DNA from: JBGTGG01 sp964398945
GTDB taxonomy: Bacteria; Bacteroidota; Bacteroidia; Cytophagales; Cyclobacteriaceae
Direction of reading: 5' to 3'
DNA length: 64,000 nucleotides
Assembly: GCA_964398945.1 (NCBI GenBank)
Contig: CAYNOT010000014.1
Location: 62,001-126,000, forward strand
Of this stretch, positions 41,917 to 51,292 are shown piece by piece (position 1 is the first letter of the stretch; each line of letters begins with the position of its first letter). The notes under the pieces are model-generated. The model made no database searches. It saw nothing but the letters and a program-made list of their open reading frames with translations, and had not been told where the DNA came from. The position numbers were made by a program, and so were the translations under genes.

Positions 41917-42777
41917 TTATCCAAGGTATGCCATCAGGGGCACCTTTGAAGATCGCCTCAAGCGCTGTATTGCTTTTTCTTTTATTTGTCGTACGCGTTC
42001 CCGGGTAAGGTGGAATTTGTCTGCAATCTCTTCGAGGGAAAGTTGGGTTGTTTCATTTAAACCATAATAATCGCAAAGGACTTCCGACTCACGGGCGGTC
42101 AAGGTGGCCAGTACGCGTGCAATTTCACTTTTCAATGATGTTACCATTAAGAATGAATCGGGCTTTTCTTCACTTTGTGTTTCCAAAACATCCAACAAAC
42201 TATTGTCTTCCCCGTTGGCAAACGGAGCGTCAACGGAAACATGCCGGCCTGCTACACGCATGGTGTTTTCTACTTCTTGTTCAGTAATATCCATTGCCGT
42301 GGCCAGTTCAGAGGTAGAAGGTTCGCGTTGGAATTGTTGTTCAAGTATCGAAGAAGCCCTTGATATTTGCTTGATCATACCCACCCGGTTTAACGGAAGC
42401 CGGACAACGCGAGCTTGTTCTGCAAGCGCCTGAAGCATGGACTGGCGTATCCACCAAACTGCATAGGATATAAATTTGAACCCGCGTGTTTCATCAAACC
42501 TTTTTGCAGCCTTAATGAGCCCTACGTTTCCTTCATTTATTAAATCGCCCAAGGTCATTCCATTGTTTTGATATTGCTTTGCTACAGAGACGACAAACCG
42601 GAGATTTGCTTTGGTTAATTTTTCCAGTGCGAGTTGGTCGCCTTCGCGGATACGAATGGTAAGTTCTACCTCCATTTCAGCCGTGATCAGATCAACTTTA
42701 CCAATCTCTTGCAAATACTTATCAAGGGATTGGCTTTCCCGATTGGTAATCTGCTTGGTGATTTTTAATTGTCTCAT
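41917..42777 (-). CDS. rpoD: Primary RNA polymerase sigma factor (RpoD/SigA type)
   Basis: A protein of 286 residues, the usual length of the Bacteroidota primary sigma factor, which lacks region 1.1. Region 1.2 (DKYLQEIGKVDLITAEMEVEL), region 2 (LRFVVSVAKQYQNNGMTLGDLINEGNVGL, then RGFKFISYAVWWIRQSMLQAL), region 3 (IKQISRASSILEQQFQREPS) and region 4 (LSLEEIADKFHLTRERVRQIKEKAIQRLR) are all present. MRQLKITKQITNRES is the standard family start, so nine upstream codons are left out. Confidence 0.95.
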   Translation of the reverse strand: MRQLKITKQITNRESQSLDKYLQEIGKVDLITAEMEVELTIRIREGDQLALEKLTKANLRFVVSVAKQYQNNGMTLGDLINEGNVGLIKAAKRFDETRGFKFISYAVWWIRQSMLQALAEQARVVRLPLNRVGMIKQISRASSILEQQFQREPSTSELATAMDITEQEVENTMRVAGRHVSVDAPFANGEDNSLLDVLETQSEEKPDSFLMVTSLKSEIARVLATLTARESEVLCDYYGLNETTQLSLEEIADKFHLTRERVRQIKEKAIQRLRRSSKVPLMAYLG

Positions 42778-42952
42778 AACACATGGTCTAGGTAAAGTGA
42801 ACAATTAAAAAAATCAGGAAACAATCGTAAATATGACCTTACACGTTGGTTTCCGGCAGATTCAAGGAATTGAGCGTACAAGGTACGGAATTTTAGCGAC
42901 ATACTTTTGGATCTGTATGCATCCCTGCCACGCTTAAAATAATGATGCGCGA

Positions 42953-44395
42953 TTAGTTTCCGATGGGCGGGGGACCGTCCGGAATTATCCCTTTATAGGC
43001 ATAGTCACCTTTTCTTTCTTTGAATTCCTTTTTCACACCATCGCGTAAGGCGGCATCTTCAAAAAGATCAACCATTGTCATGGAAAGTGATTTGGTTGCA
43101 AACCACATTCCTTTGTGGCCAATACTCATGCCACCACAAGCTACAACTGCCCATGAATGCCAGGGTGTGCCCTTGGGACCGGTGGTAGCCGACAGTCGAA
43201 TAACCGGCACAACAAAACTTACATCGCCAACATCAGTTGACCCGCCACCGGGGTGTTCCAATGTTTCTTCCATGGGGTGAATGGATGCTTCCATCCCAAT
43301 TTGTTTCTTTCCGGTTGATTCCTGGATTTTTATGGCGAAATCGGTTTCTGCTGGTGTGTATTGTATACCTCCGAGGTATTCCAAATTCTTTTGAAGTGCA
43401 GCAGCCCCTGTTCGGTTCACCAGTACTTCATGCACACCGGAAATCAATGAAATTTTATAGTCAACATTTGCCATGATAGCAGCACCTTCCGCAATTCGCT
43501 CCACTTGTTTCCAAACAACTTCCATTCCTTCACGCCTGGTATCCCGTACACGCGTCCAGATACGTGCGTAATCAGGTACTACGTTTACGACTTGCCCGGC
43601 ATCTTGAATATGATAATGTATGCGAACGGTTGGTTTCACATGCTCGCGATAATAGTTAATGCCTGTTGTATATAATTCCAGTGCATCCGAAGCGCTCCGT
43701 CCATTCCAGGGATCAGCACTGGCATGTGCGGCTTGCCCCGTAAATTCAACCATAAAATCAACCAGCGCCAAACCACGTTGAACGGCTACTTTTGTTTCAT
43801 CACCAGGATGCCAGTCCATACATACATCCACATCATCAAAAAGACCTGCACGGATCATCCAAAGTTTACCAAAATATTTTTCCTCCGCTGGGGTTCCGTA
43901 AAACCGTACAGTACCTTTTAACTTTCCCTGTGCAATCAAGTCTTTGATGGCGGTGGCTGCACCCAGGGAGGCAACACCAAAAAGATTATGGCCACACCCA
44001 TGCCCTGCACCACCTTCATGCAGCGGGTCTTTTGTCGGAACTGCTTTTTGTGAAAGACCGGGCAGGGCATCAAATTCCCCTAAAATAGCAATTACGGGTT
44101 TTCCGGACCCGTACTCTGCCACAAAAGCGGTAGGGATTTCTGCTACACCGCGCGTTACCTTAAAGCCCTGCGATTCGGCATAATCGGCTAACAATTTGGC
44201 GGATTTGGTTTCTTGAAATGCGACTTCTTCATATCCCCAGATTTTATCACTCATCTCAGAAAGGGTACCCGCATTATGGTCAACCCATTGTATAACAGCT
44301 TGCTTGTTTGGGTTGGATTTGGTTTTCTTTTGTGCCTGAACTTCTCCAGCGACAAGAATGGAAAGTATAAGTAGTGGAAGTCTGATGTATTTCAT
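42953..44395 (-). CDS. M20 family amidohydrolase (AbgB-like), secreted
   Basis: A protein of 480 residues with a signal peptide (LLILSILVAGEVQAQ). It matches the aminobenzoyl-glutamate utilisation/AbgB branch of M20 metallopeptidases. Metal-site motifs are AILGEFDALPG, GAGHGCGHNLFGVA, GTPAEEKYFGK and CMDWHPGD; the lid domain has GQAAHASADPWNGRSA. The conserved GGGSTDVGDVS follows. It probably hydrolyses an amide or peptide bond in the periplasm. The gene stands alone. Confidence 0.9.
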   Translation of the reverse strand: MKYIRLPLLILSILVAGEVQAQKKTKSNPNKQAVIQWVDHNAGTLSEMSDKIWGYEEVAFQETKSAKLLADYAESQGFKVTRGVAEIPTAFVAEYGSGKPVIAILGEFDALPGLSQKAVPTKDPLHEGGAGHGCGHNLFGVASLGAATAIKDLIAQGKLKGTVRFYGTPAEEKYFGKLWMIRAGLFDDVDVCMDWHPGDETKVAVQRGLALVDFMVEFTGQAAHASADPWNGRSASDALELYTTGINYYREHVKPTVRIHYHIQDAGQVVNVVPDYARIWTRVRDTRREGMEVVWKQVERIAEGAAIMANVDYKISLISGVHEVLVNRTGAAALQKNLEYLGGIQYTPAETDFAIKIQESTGKKQIGMEASIHPMEETLEHPGGGSTDVGDVSFVVPVIRLSATTGPKGTPWHSWAVVACGGMSIGHKGMWFATKSLSMTMVDLFEDAALRDGVKKEFKERKGDYAYKGIIPDGPPPIGN

Positions 44396-44971
44396 AAATG
44401 GCTTGGCTTTAGGGATTTAAGATAAACTAAAATATGGTAGCCCACAAAGATACCGGACCATCAAAGACACCTGGTCTATAATGATGCAGCTACAATATTA
44501 AGACAGGTTTTTTCGGAATTGAGTGATATGTATTTTGGATGTGCGACTGCCAATTTGTTGCAGCGTGAGCTTGATTTTTAACCGGCCAAAAGAAGATTTC
44601 CTGAAAATGCCAAAACACCTGATTTTGTATCGATTTTGTCAAAAACACAAGAGCGAATTCTTTCTTTATCAAGTAAATGGTCATAAAATTCTTTATTTAT
44701 TTAAATTTAAACGCTATTTCTTACATCACATTTTTAAAATGTGAAAATCATTGATCCCAAAATGGGATTTGTATATGGCTTGTATGATTAATTTAATAAG
44801 TTTTTGGCCCATTTTGGAATTGGTATAATTTTGACTTAATTGATTTTATAGTACATTATAATTATGAAATCGCCATCAGACAAGCAGACCCACTGGTATG
44901 ATAATAAGCCTGGCGATTCCATCCCGAAAGCATCGGGACAAGTTGTACCCATAAAAAATCAAAACATTAAC
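44396..44971. other. AT-rich intergenic stretch with two inverted repeats
   Basis: A perfect 9-bp palindrome with one central base (TCACATTTT, T, AAAATGTGA) lies at 44727-44745. CCAAAATGGG (44758-44767) is the inverse of CCCATTTTGG (44809-44818). Both precede the TerB-like gene and could be operators. No other gene was seen; an in-frame ATG at 44864 belongs to the gene that follows. Confidence 0.4.
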
Positions 44972-45382
44972 ATGAAAAACAAAACCACCCTATCCAGACT
45001 ATTCTTTTTGTTAGCAAATGTGGATGGGAACATTAAACCGAAGGAAGAGGCAATTGGTGATGCCATGTGTTCCGTAGAAGGTATTAAAAAGGAGGATTTT
45101 ACAATGATGCTTCAGTTATTGAAGACAAAAAACCCTACACTCATTTTCAATGAATCAATTTCTGAATTGAGAAAAGTGAACCGGGAAGAGCAAATCAAAG
45201 CCATCGCCTGGATGTGTGTGATCGCAAATGCAGATGGGTTTATGGAAAGGATAGAGTGGCAATTGATTTATAAAGTATACCACAAGGAATTGAATTTACC
45301 GTTGGAAGAAGTACTTGAGGTTCAAAAAAAATTGGGGATAGCATCCCGGCCATATCTTTTGGCGCTAGGTCAGGTTGTTTAA
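44972..45382 (+). CDS. TerB-like helical protein
   Basis: About 136 residues from MKNKTTLSRLFFLLANVDGN. Repeated helices with acidic pairs (LANVDGNIKPKEEAIG and CVIANADGFMERIEWQLI) resemble the TerB/DjlA-type domain, which is linked to tellurite and envelope stress. An ATG at 44864 would add 36 polar residues; I prefer the later one because the fold starts there, but the long form cannot be ruled out. The protein has no signal peptide. Confidence 0.65.
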   Translation: MKNKTTLSRLFFLLANVDGNIKPKEEAIGDAMCSVEGIKKEDFTMMLQLLKTKNPTLIFNESISELRKVNREEQIKAIAWMCVIANADGFMERIEWQLIYKVYHKELNLPLEEVLEVQKKLGIASRPYLLALGQVV

Positions 45383-45491
45383 ATTGCCCTTCCGGTAGTT
45401 TGTACTGAACTTTATAAAAGGTGGAATGTTAGCTATACGTTGGAGTCACTGAGGAGTCACTGATTTAATAGCTAAACGGAATATTATCACA

Positions 45492-46130
45492 ATGAAATTA
45501 TCAACATGTATCGGGCTGCTGCTAATAACCATTAGTACTTCCTGTCAGGCTCAGGAATCCAAGACAGATGTTAAAAAGATAAAACTGGAAGCCCCAAAAG
45601 GAAAGGCTATTGCTGCTTTTGCGGAAGGATGTTTTTGGTGTTCGGAGCATATTTTTGAAGCAGTGGTAGGTGTCGATTCAGCTATTTCCGGATATGCAGG
45701 TGGTACTGTTCCAAACCCTACCTATGAATTGGTGAACACAGAAACAACCGGCCATGCAGAAACTGTACTCGTGTATTACGATCCCAGGGTTATTGGTTAT
45801 GAAGAGCTGACGAAAGTTTTTTTTACTTCGCATGACCCAACAACCCCTGACCAACAAGGGCCTGATCGCGGTTCTTCGTATCGCTCTATTTTGTTTTTTA
45901 TAACCCCTGAAGAAGAAAGGATAGCTAAAAAATCCCTGGCTGATTTTTCAGCGAGTGGCCTTTATACCAGGGAAATTGTTTCCGAAATAAAAAAGCTTAC
46001 CGCATTCTACCGTGCGGAAGAATACCATCAAGATTACATTGAACATTACCCTGACAATTCGTATGTGGTGAATGTGTCGATACCGCGTTTCGAAAAATTC
46101 AAAAGGACTTACAAAGGAAAGTTGAAGTAA
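45492..46130 (+). CDS. msrA: Peptide-methionine (S)-S-oxide reductase MsrA, exported
   Basis: A protein of 212 residues with a signal or lipoprotein peptide (LLLITISTSCQAQ). The MsrA motif GCFWC (catalytic Cys47) is followed by SGYAGGTVPNPTYELVNTETTGHAETVLV, FFTSHDPTTPDQQGPDRGSSYRS and YHQDYIEHYPDNSYV. It reduces methionine sulfoxide in oxidised envelope proteins. It ends 1 nt before the convergent subtilase gene. Confidence 0.95.
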   Translation: MKLSTCIGLLLITISTSCQAQESKTDVKKIKLEAPKGKAIAAFAEGCFWCSEHIFEAVVGVDSAISGYAGGTVPNPTYELVNTETTGHAETVLVYYDPRVIGYEELTKVFFTSHDPTTPDQQGPDRGSSYRSILFFITPEEERIAKKSLADFSASGLYTREIVSEIKKLTAFYRAEEYHQDYIEHYPDNSYVVNVSIPRFEKFKRTYKGKLK

Positions 46131-46131
46131 C

Positions 46132-47793
46132 CTATTTTTTCAATGTAGTCTCACGTGACAATGCAAGCTTGACTGCCTCATAGGCATTGACAAGTCCCCC
46201 GGTTCTTGACAATTCATTGAACTTTACTTCTTCCTCTGTTCCGGGTTTTGAAATCGTGAGGTTATCGAATTTTCGTGTTGATTGCTCAAGGATTTCTTTC
46301 ACCTCTACCGCAGTAAGTTCCGGGAAGTAGGACATGATAATGGCTGCAACACCTGTAGTTGCCGGGCTGGCCATACTGGTGCCGCTTTCGTTTTCATATT
46401 TATTGCCGGGTTTGGTTGAATAGATTTCAACACCAGGTGCAAAAAGGTCCACCGATTTTTTTCCATAATTGGTAAAGTCGGCAACAAAGTTCTCATCTGC
46501 ACCATACGCAGAAGCGGCTACTTCAATCCAGTTTTTTGCTTCTTTTCTATCAAGATAAAAGCGTGAGGGAAATTGTTCTTTCGTGTCGTTGTTGTCACCA
46601 TCGTTCCCTGCGGCATGGATTAAAAGCACATTTTTTGATTCAGCATAGCGCACTGCTTTGTCGACTGCTTCTTTTTGTGGGGAGAAATCTTTCCCGAAAC
46701 TCATATTGATGATGTGTGCCCCATTGTCCACAGCGTAGAGTATTGCATTTGCTACATCTTTGTCGCGCTCATCCCCGTTGGGAACTGCACGGACACTCAT
46801 AATCTTAACATTATCAGCAATTCCTTTTATCCCAATGTCGTTTTTCCTATTTGCAGCAATGATACCGGCCACGTGTGTTCCATGCGAAGCATCGGGGCCT
46901 TTTACATCGTTGTTCCCATAATTTTTTTCGAAGAGGTTTTTTGGATCATCACCAACAATTTCCCGTGGATTGAAGTCAAGATTATATCCAAAGTTAACCG
47001 CTGTGCCAAAATGGTCGACCATTTTTTGCATGTAATCAAGGTAGAATTTCAGCTCTTCAACCAATGCCCCTGTTTCTACATCTTGCCCGATATTGTTGAT
47101 AACGCTTAGCAATGTTTGCCGTGCAAAGTTCAATGTGTCATTGGTAGTGGTGTACGACTCGAGGGTTTGTTTATCAAGGGGCCCATCCATTACCTGTCTT
47201 AACAAACTATCCGACAGGTGTATGGTGGTGAATGCATTGCTGTACAAATCAAATTGCTGTTGGGCTTCATCATATTGACTTTTATTAAACTTGAAATCAT
47301 TGTCGTATTTCTTTTTAACGACAACCCAGTATTCAAACTCTGCTTTTTGTTTTTTTGGCACTTTCTTTTCGTCCATTTGCCCATAGATGGGTTTTAGCCG
47401 GGCATACTCACGGGTTACTTCGTATGTATCGTTATCAACGTTTCTGCCATCCTTTCCGCCAATAAAATTCCAGCCATGTACATCATCAACATATCCGTTC
47501 CGGTCGTCATCAATATTGTTGCCCGCAATTTCATCTTCATTGACCCATAAAACATCTTTTAAATCTTCATGTTCGATATCAATGCCTGAATCGATTACAG
47601 CAACAATAACTTTGCGCGAAGGCCGGCCTTTCAGCAATGTTTCATAAACCCTTTCGGCACTTACTCCCTGCACATGATCTGTTTCAGGGTCCATCAGGAA
47701 CCAATCGGCCCGGACACTATCTTGAAATTGCGCAAAACAGGGGACGCTGCAGATTAGAATAAATGCAAGGAAGAGTTGACGTGATATTTTCAT
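46132..47793 (-). CDS. Subtilisin-like serine peptidase (S8) with a large insert
   Basis: A protein of 553 residues with a signal peptide (FLAFILICSVPCFAQ). The catalytic triad is complete: Asp68 in VAVIDSGID, His304 in ASHGTHVAG and Ser473 in GTSMASP. About 200 extra residues lie between Asp and His, with a helical, charged sequence, where subtilisin has about 30. ATG at 47793 fits the signal peptide better than the upstream one at 47820. It is exported, probably to the periplasm or surface, since no sorting domain is present. Confidence 0.92.
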   Translation of the reverse strand: MKISRQLFLAFILICSVPCFAQFQDSVRADWFLMDPETDHVQGVSAERVYETLLKGRPSRKVIVAVIDSGIDIEHEDLKDVLWVNEDEIAGNNIDDDRNGYVDDVHGWNFIGGKDGRNVDNDTYEVTREYARLKPIYGQMDEKKVPKKQKAEFEYWVVVKKKYDNDFKFNKSQYDEAQQQFDLYSNAFTTIHLSDSLLRQVMDGPLDKQTLESYTTTNDTLNFARQTLLSVINNIGQDVETGALVEELKFYLDYMQKMVDHFGTAVNFGYNLDFNPREIVGDDPKNLFEKNYGNNDVKGPDASHGTHVAGIIAANRKNDIGIKGIADNVKIMSVRAVPNGDERDKDVANAILYAVDNGAHIINMSFGKDFSPQKEAVDKAVRYAESKNVLLIHAAGNDGDNNDTKEQFPSRFYLDRKEAKNWIEVAASAYGADENFVADFTNYGKKSVDLFAPGVEIYSTKPGNKYENESGTSMASPATTGVAAIIMSYFPELTAVEVKEILEQSTRKFDNLTISKPGTEEEVKFNELSRTGGLVNAYEAVKLALSRETTLKK

Positions 47794-47960
47794 ACTGGTT
47801 TTTGTAAAAAATTCGTGCAATATAAAGCTTATCCGGGAATCGGTAGTGCACTACTATTACTGGCAATTCCCCTCAAATATTACATCCGTGATGCACTCCT
47901 GTTAAGTGCGATAACCGGCCTCTACAATATCACGACATTTGTAAACCAAAACAACCCACT

Positions 47961-48047
47961 ATGCTTTACATTCTACTTTCTTTAATCATGTTTTACTCCA
48001 CGTTTTTTGGGGCAATCCTAAAATTTAAAAAAGAGTCGGGGCGATAG
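47961..48047 (+). CDS. Small single-span membrane peptide (28 residues)
   Basis: MLYILLSLIMFYSTFFGAIL is hydrophobic, followed by a basic tail KFKKESGR. It lies in the 383-bp gap between the divergent subtilase and caspase genes. No other feature was seen in that gap. It could be a real small membrane protein or chance. Confidence 0.25.
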   Translation: MLYILLSLIMFYSTFFGAILKFKKESGR

Positions 48048-48176
48048 TGGCCAGAAACCTGTAGGGAAATCTGTAATTCACTTTAAAACAATAACTTATA
48101 CTTCTGAAGGGGGAGCCGTTTTGCTTTATTTAATTGCAAAAAATGCTAGCTTTACTACGATCTATCCCTCAAATCA

Positions 48177-51100
48177 ATGTCAAAGCCTATATTTTCGATT
48201 ACCTGGCTACTGTTGAGCATCAGCACCTTTTCAGTTTACAGCCAGACCCCCAGGATTGTCATCAATCCCATGGGGCATTCTGCCCGTATCAACAACTTGC
48301 TTTTTACACCAAATGGGGAACGTGTAATTTCAATTTCAGAAGATAAAACCATACGTGTCTGGAGTGTTGAGTCTGGGGAGATGGTCGATAAATTTGAATC
48401 TGAAATTGGGGATGGGGGGGAAGGAATGCTCTATTCTTCAGCTATTTCACCAGACGGAAAATTGTTGGCCGTAGCTGGTTATCCTGTAAATAGCGTAGCA
48501 GGGAACTACATTATAATTATCGATTTGGAAAAGAGGGCTCAGGTAAGCACGGCCATTGGGCATACCGATGTAATTGGTACACTTGGTTTCAGTAGCACTG
48601 GTGATTTTCTCGCCAGTGGCAGCAATGATGGAAACATAAAGCTTTGGAAGGTGGATAATTCAAAGTTGCTTACGAATATCACTACCATAGCCGTTGGTTC
48701 TGTTGTTTCTTCAATATCATTCAATCCCAAAACAGATGATTTGGCAGTAGTTTCCGAATCAAATGAAGTGTTGGTGTACAATTTATCAGGACTCAGGACG
48801 GGTGCAACCAAATTTCAATACAAGGCTTTCAAAAAGCATAAGGGGGCATTAAACAAAGTAATGTATTCCCCGGATGGAATGTATCTATGCAGTACGAGTT
48901 TTGAAAATGAAATGATCTTATGGAGGGCTGATGGTTCGCTGGTCAAGGAATTCGGAAAATTGAAAAGCCCTGTGAATGCCATTGCGTTTTCGGGTGATTC
49001 AAAAATCTTGGTAAGCTTGGATGTGGAAGGGAAGGGTGCGAGTTGGTCAATCCCCGGGGGCACAAAATTTACGGATTACCACGGCCATGACAACACAGTT
49101 TTTAGTGCTGCGTTTTCCCCAACACTTTCGGGCAATTATACTGTTGCTTCTGCAGGGGGTGTTAACAATGAGATACTTTTATGGAACCCCATCAATGGCC
49201 TTACCGCGCGGAGGATAAAGGGAAAAGGCTCGGTGATACAAGACCTTGCTTTTGGAGACAACCTTGAACTTTACATCTCCCAGGATTTCGATAAACCTAA
49301 CCAGTTTAAGACAAGCTTTAATTTCGGTTCGCTTACCGTGAATCAAAATCCACAACCCTTGCGCCCGGGAAAAGATTTAAACAAAGATTTGGTCCACACG
49401 GGAGTGAACACCATCCAGATAGGTAAGAAAGTGATTGCAACCCATGCGGAAGTGGATGGGAGGATTTTGGATTTTCAAGGCCTACCGGATGGCACTGTAG
49501 TAGTGGCAAGTGATTTTTCCTTAAAACTTTTTGATAAAAACGGATTTATTTTAAAAGAATTCATCGGCCACATTGGAGGTGTTCGGGCTGTTACCGTATC
49601 CGGGGATGGAAAGTATTTGGCGTCTGGTGGCGAGGATCAATCCATTATCCTATGGAAGTTGTCTGAGACTGGAAACGCACCCAGTATACGCAAGGTCTTT
49701 GAGGGAAAAGACTGGGCTGAATATTTTGATAGACTACCAATAGACTCATTAACAACAGAGCCAACAAAAAAAGCATGGAATGATGTGATTGCTTTTTTGA
49801 AAGCGAACAACGATAAAACCTATCGCCAACTTGAAGAGGCACTTCATTCACTCGGTGAAATTGTGATGCCTTTTGCAACCTTGTTTGTTACGCAAGATGA
49901 CAGCGAATGGGTTTGCTGGACCCCGAAGGGTTATTTCTCATGTTCTTCTGCCGGGAGCCAATATTTTGGCTGGCATATCAATAGGGGTATTAACCACCTT
50001 GCGGATTTTTATGCTGCTGAGCAATATTTTGAGATTTTATATCGGCCAAAAGAAGTGGCGCAAAGTATTGTCCAGGGAAAACGTGTTGAAGAAATCCTAA
50101 AAGAAACAGGTGAAAGGATTTTTGATTTAGGAAAACTTCACCGTCCTTCTGCCGGTTTTTTTGATATGAAAATCACGATGCGCTCCACTGACCTGTTGCG
50201 ATATGACAAGGGGAAGTTCTATACGCAGGCACGCACCATGCCCATTACCGTGGAAGCGTTTGATGGTGGAGGGGGGATAAAAGAAATTGCAATTTATCAA
50301 AATGATAAACTGGTAATATCCGACACGGTGGTCAACACCCGTGAAATGGGGCAGAAGGTAGTTCGGAGCTACGCGGTTGAAATGGTAAATGAAACGAACG
50401 AATTCAAGGTAAAGGTTATAAACTTTCAGAAGATAGAGTCGCGGGTCGATGTACTAAAAATAGAATATGCGGGGGATGCAATCGCCACTTCTTCCTTGCA
50501 CATTTTGGCGATTGGAATAAACAAGTACAAAAACGAAGGGTATAATTTGAATTATGCACAATCAGATGCATCATCTGTTGTTGAAAAATTAATTACGAAT
50601 GGAAAGACAATCTTTAAAAGCGTAAACCGGTTTGAACTGTACAATGAGGATGCAACAAAGGAGAACATTTTAAAAAGTTTTAAGGCCATTTCTGCACGGG
50701 CAAAGCCTGAAGATGTTTTTGTTTTCTATTATGCAGGTCACGGAACTATTGATGAGGAAAATGACAACGAGTATTACCTGGTGCCCACCGATGTTACCAA
50801 ACTCTATGGTGATTCGGAGCAACTTCAGAAAAAAGGCATCTCGGCATCTGAACTCCGTGCAAGTTTAACAGATGTTAAATCGCAAAAGCAAATGATCCTG
50901 ATGGATGCGTGCCATTCGGGGGGTGCATTAAAGTCATTGAGCGTACGTGCAGCTGCTGCTGATGAGAAAGCAATTGTCCAGTTGGCGCGTAGTTCCGGGG
51001 TTGCTGTGCTGGCTTCAAGCGGAACGAAACAATTTGCAACTGAATTTGAAGAGTTGAAACATGGTGTTTTCACGTATGCATTAATGGAAGCACTGGATGG

Positions 51101-51266
51101 GGAAGCGGATCGAAACAAGGATAACAAATTGACCGTAAGCGAAATAAAAATATTCATGGATGAACGGGTTCCCGAGTTAACCAAAAAATATGGTGGCACG
51201 TCCCAATTTCCAACAGGATACCTAACGGGCAATGATTTCCCTATTTCAATACCCAAAATAGAGTAA
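48177..51266 (+). CDS. Secreted WD40-repeat protein with a C-terminal caspase domain
   Basis: A protein of 1,029 residues. A signal peptide (ITWLLLSISTFSVYSQ) is followed by two WD40 blocks (about 35-330 and 430-520; GERVISISEDKTIRVWS, GDFLASGSNDGNIKLWK, GKYLASGGEDQSIILWK), a middle region (about 520-770), and a C14 caspase domain (about 775-1029). The catalytic His855 is in YYAGHGT and Cys912 in MDACHSGG, with the start motif HILAIGINKYKN. The fold matches metacaspase-like peptidases that cleave after basic residues. The protein is probably exported, so its substrate would be envelope or external. It is monocistronic. Confidence 0.92.
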   Translation: MSKPIFSITWLLLSISTFSVYSQTPRIVINPMGHSARINNLLFTPNGERVISISEDKTIRVWSVESGEMVDKFESEIGDGGEGMLYSSAISPDGKLLAVAGYPVNSVAGNYIIIIDLEKRAQVSTAIGHTDVIGTLGFSSTGDFLASGSNDGNIKLWKVDNSKLLTNITTIAVGSVVSSISFNPKTDDLAVVSESNEVLVYNLSGLRTGATKFQYKAFKKHKGALNKVMYSPDGMYLCSTSFENEMILWRADGSLVKEFGKLKSPVNAIAFSGDSKILVSLDVEGKGASWSIPGGTKFTDYHGHDNTVFSAAFSPTLSGNYTVASAGGVNNEILLWNPINGLTARRIKGKGSVIQDLAFGDNLELYISQDFDKPNQFKTSFNFGSLTVNQNPQPLRPGKDLNKDLVHTGVNTIQIGKKVIATHAEVDGRILDFQGLPDGTVVVASDFSLKLFDKNGFILKEFIGHIGGVRAVTVSGDGKYLASGGEDQSIILWKLSETGNAPSIRKVFEGKDWAEYFDRLPIDSLTTEPTKKAWNDVIAFLKANNDKTYRQLEEALHSLGEIVMPFATLFVTQDDSEWVCWTPKGYFSCSSAGSQYFGWHINRGINHLADFYAAEQYFEILYRPKEVAQSIVQGKRVEEILKETGERIFDLGKLHRPSAGFFDMKITMRSTDLLRYDKGKFYTQARTMPITVEAFDGGGGIKEIAIYQNDKLVISDTVVNTREMGQKVVRSYAVEMVNETNEFKVKVINFQKIESRVDVLKIEYAGDAIATSSLHILAIGINKYKNEGYNLNYAQSDASSVVEKLITNGKTIFKSVNRFELYNEDATKENILKSFKAISARAKPEDVFVFYYAGHGTIDEENDNEYYLVPTDVTKLYGDSEQLQKKGISASELRASLTDVKSQKQMILMDACHSGGALKSLSVRAAAADEKAIVQLARSSGVAVLASSGTKQFATEFEELKHGVFTYALMEALDGEADRNKDNKLTVSEIKIFMDERVPELTKKYGGTSQFPTGYLTGNDFPISIPKIE

Positions 51267-51292
51267 GGGAAGACCGGGCCTCCACTCTCTGC

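Noticed and set aside
44523..44744. 73-codon open frame in the gap before the TerB-like gene
   Set aside because: AT-rich, no recognisable features, and it runs through the inverted repeats.
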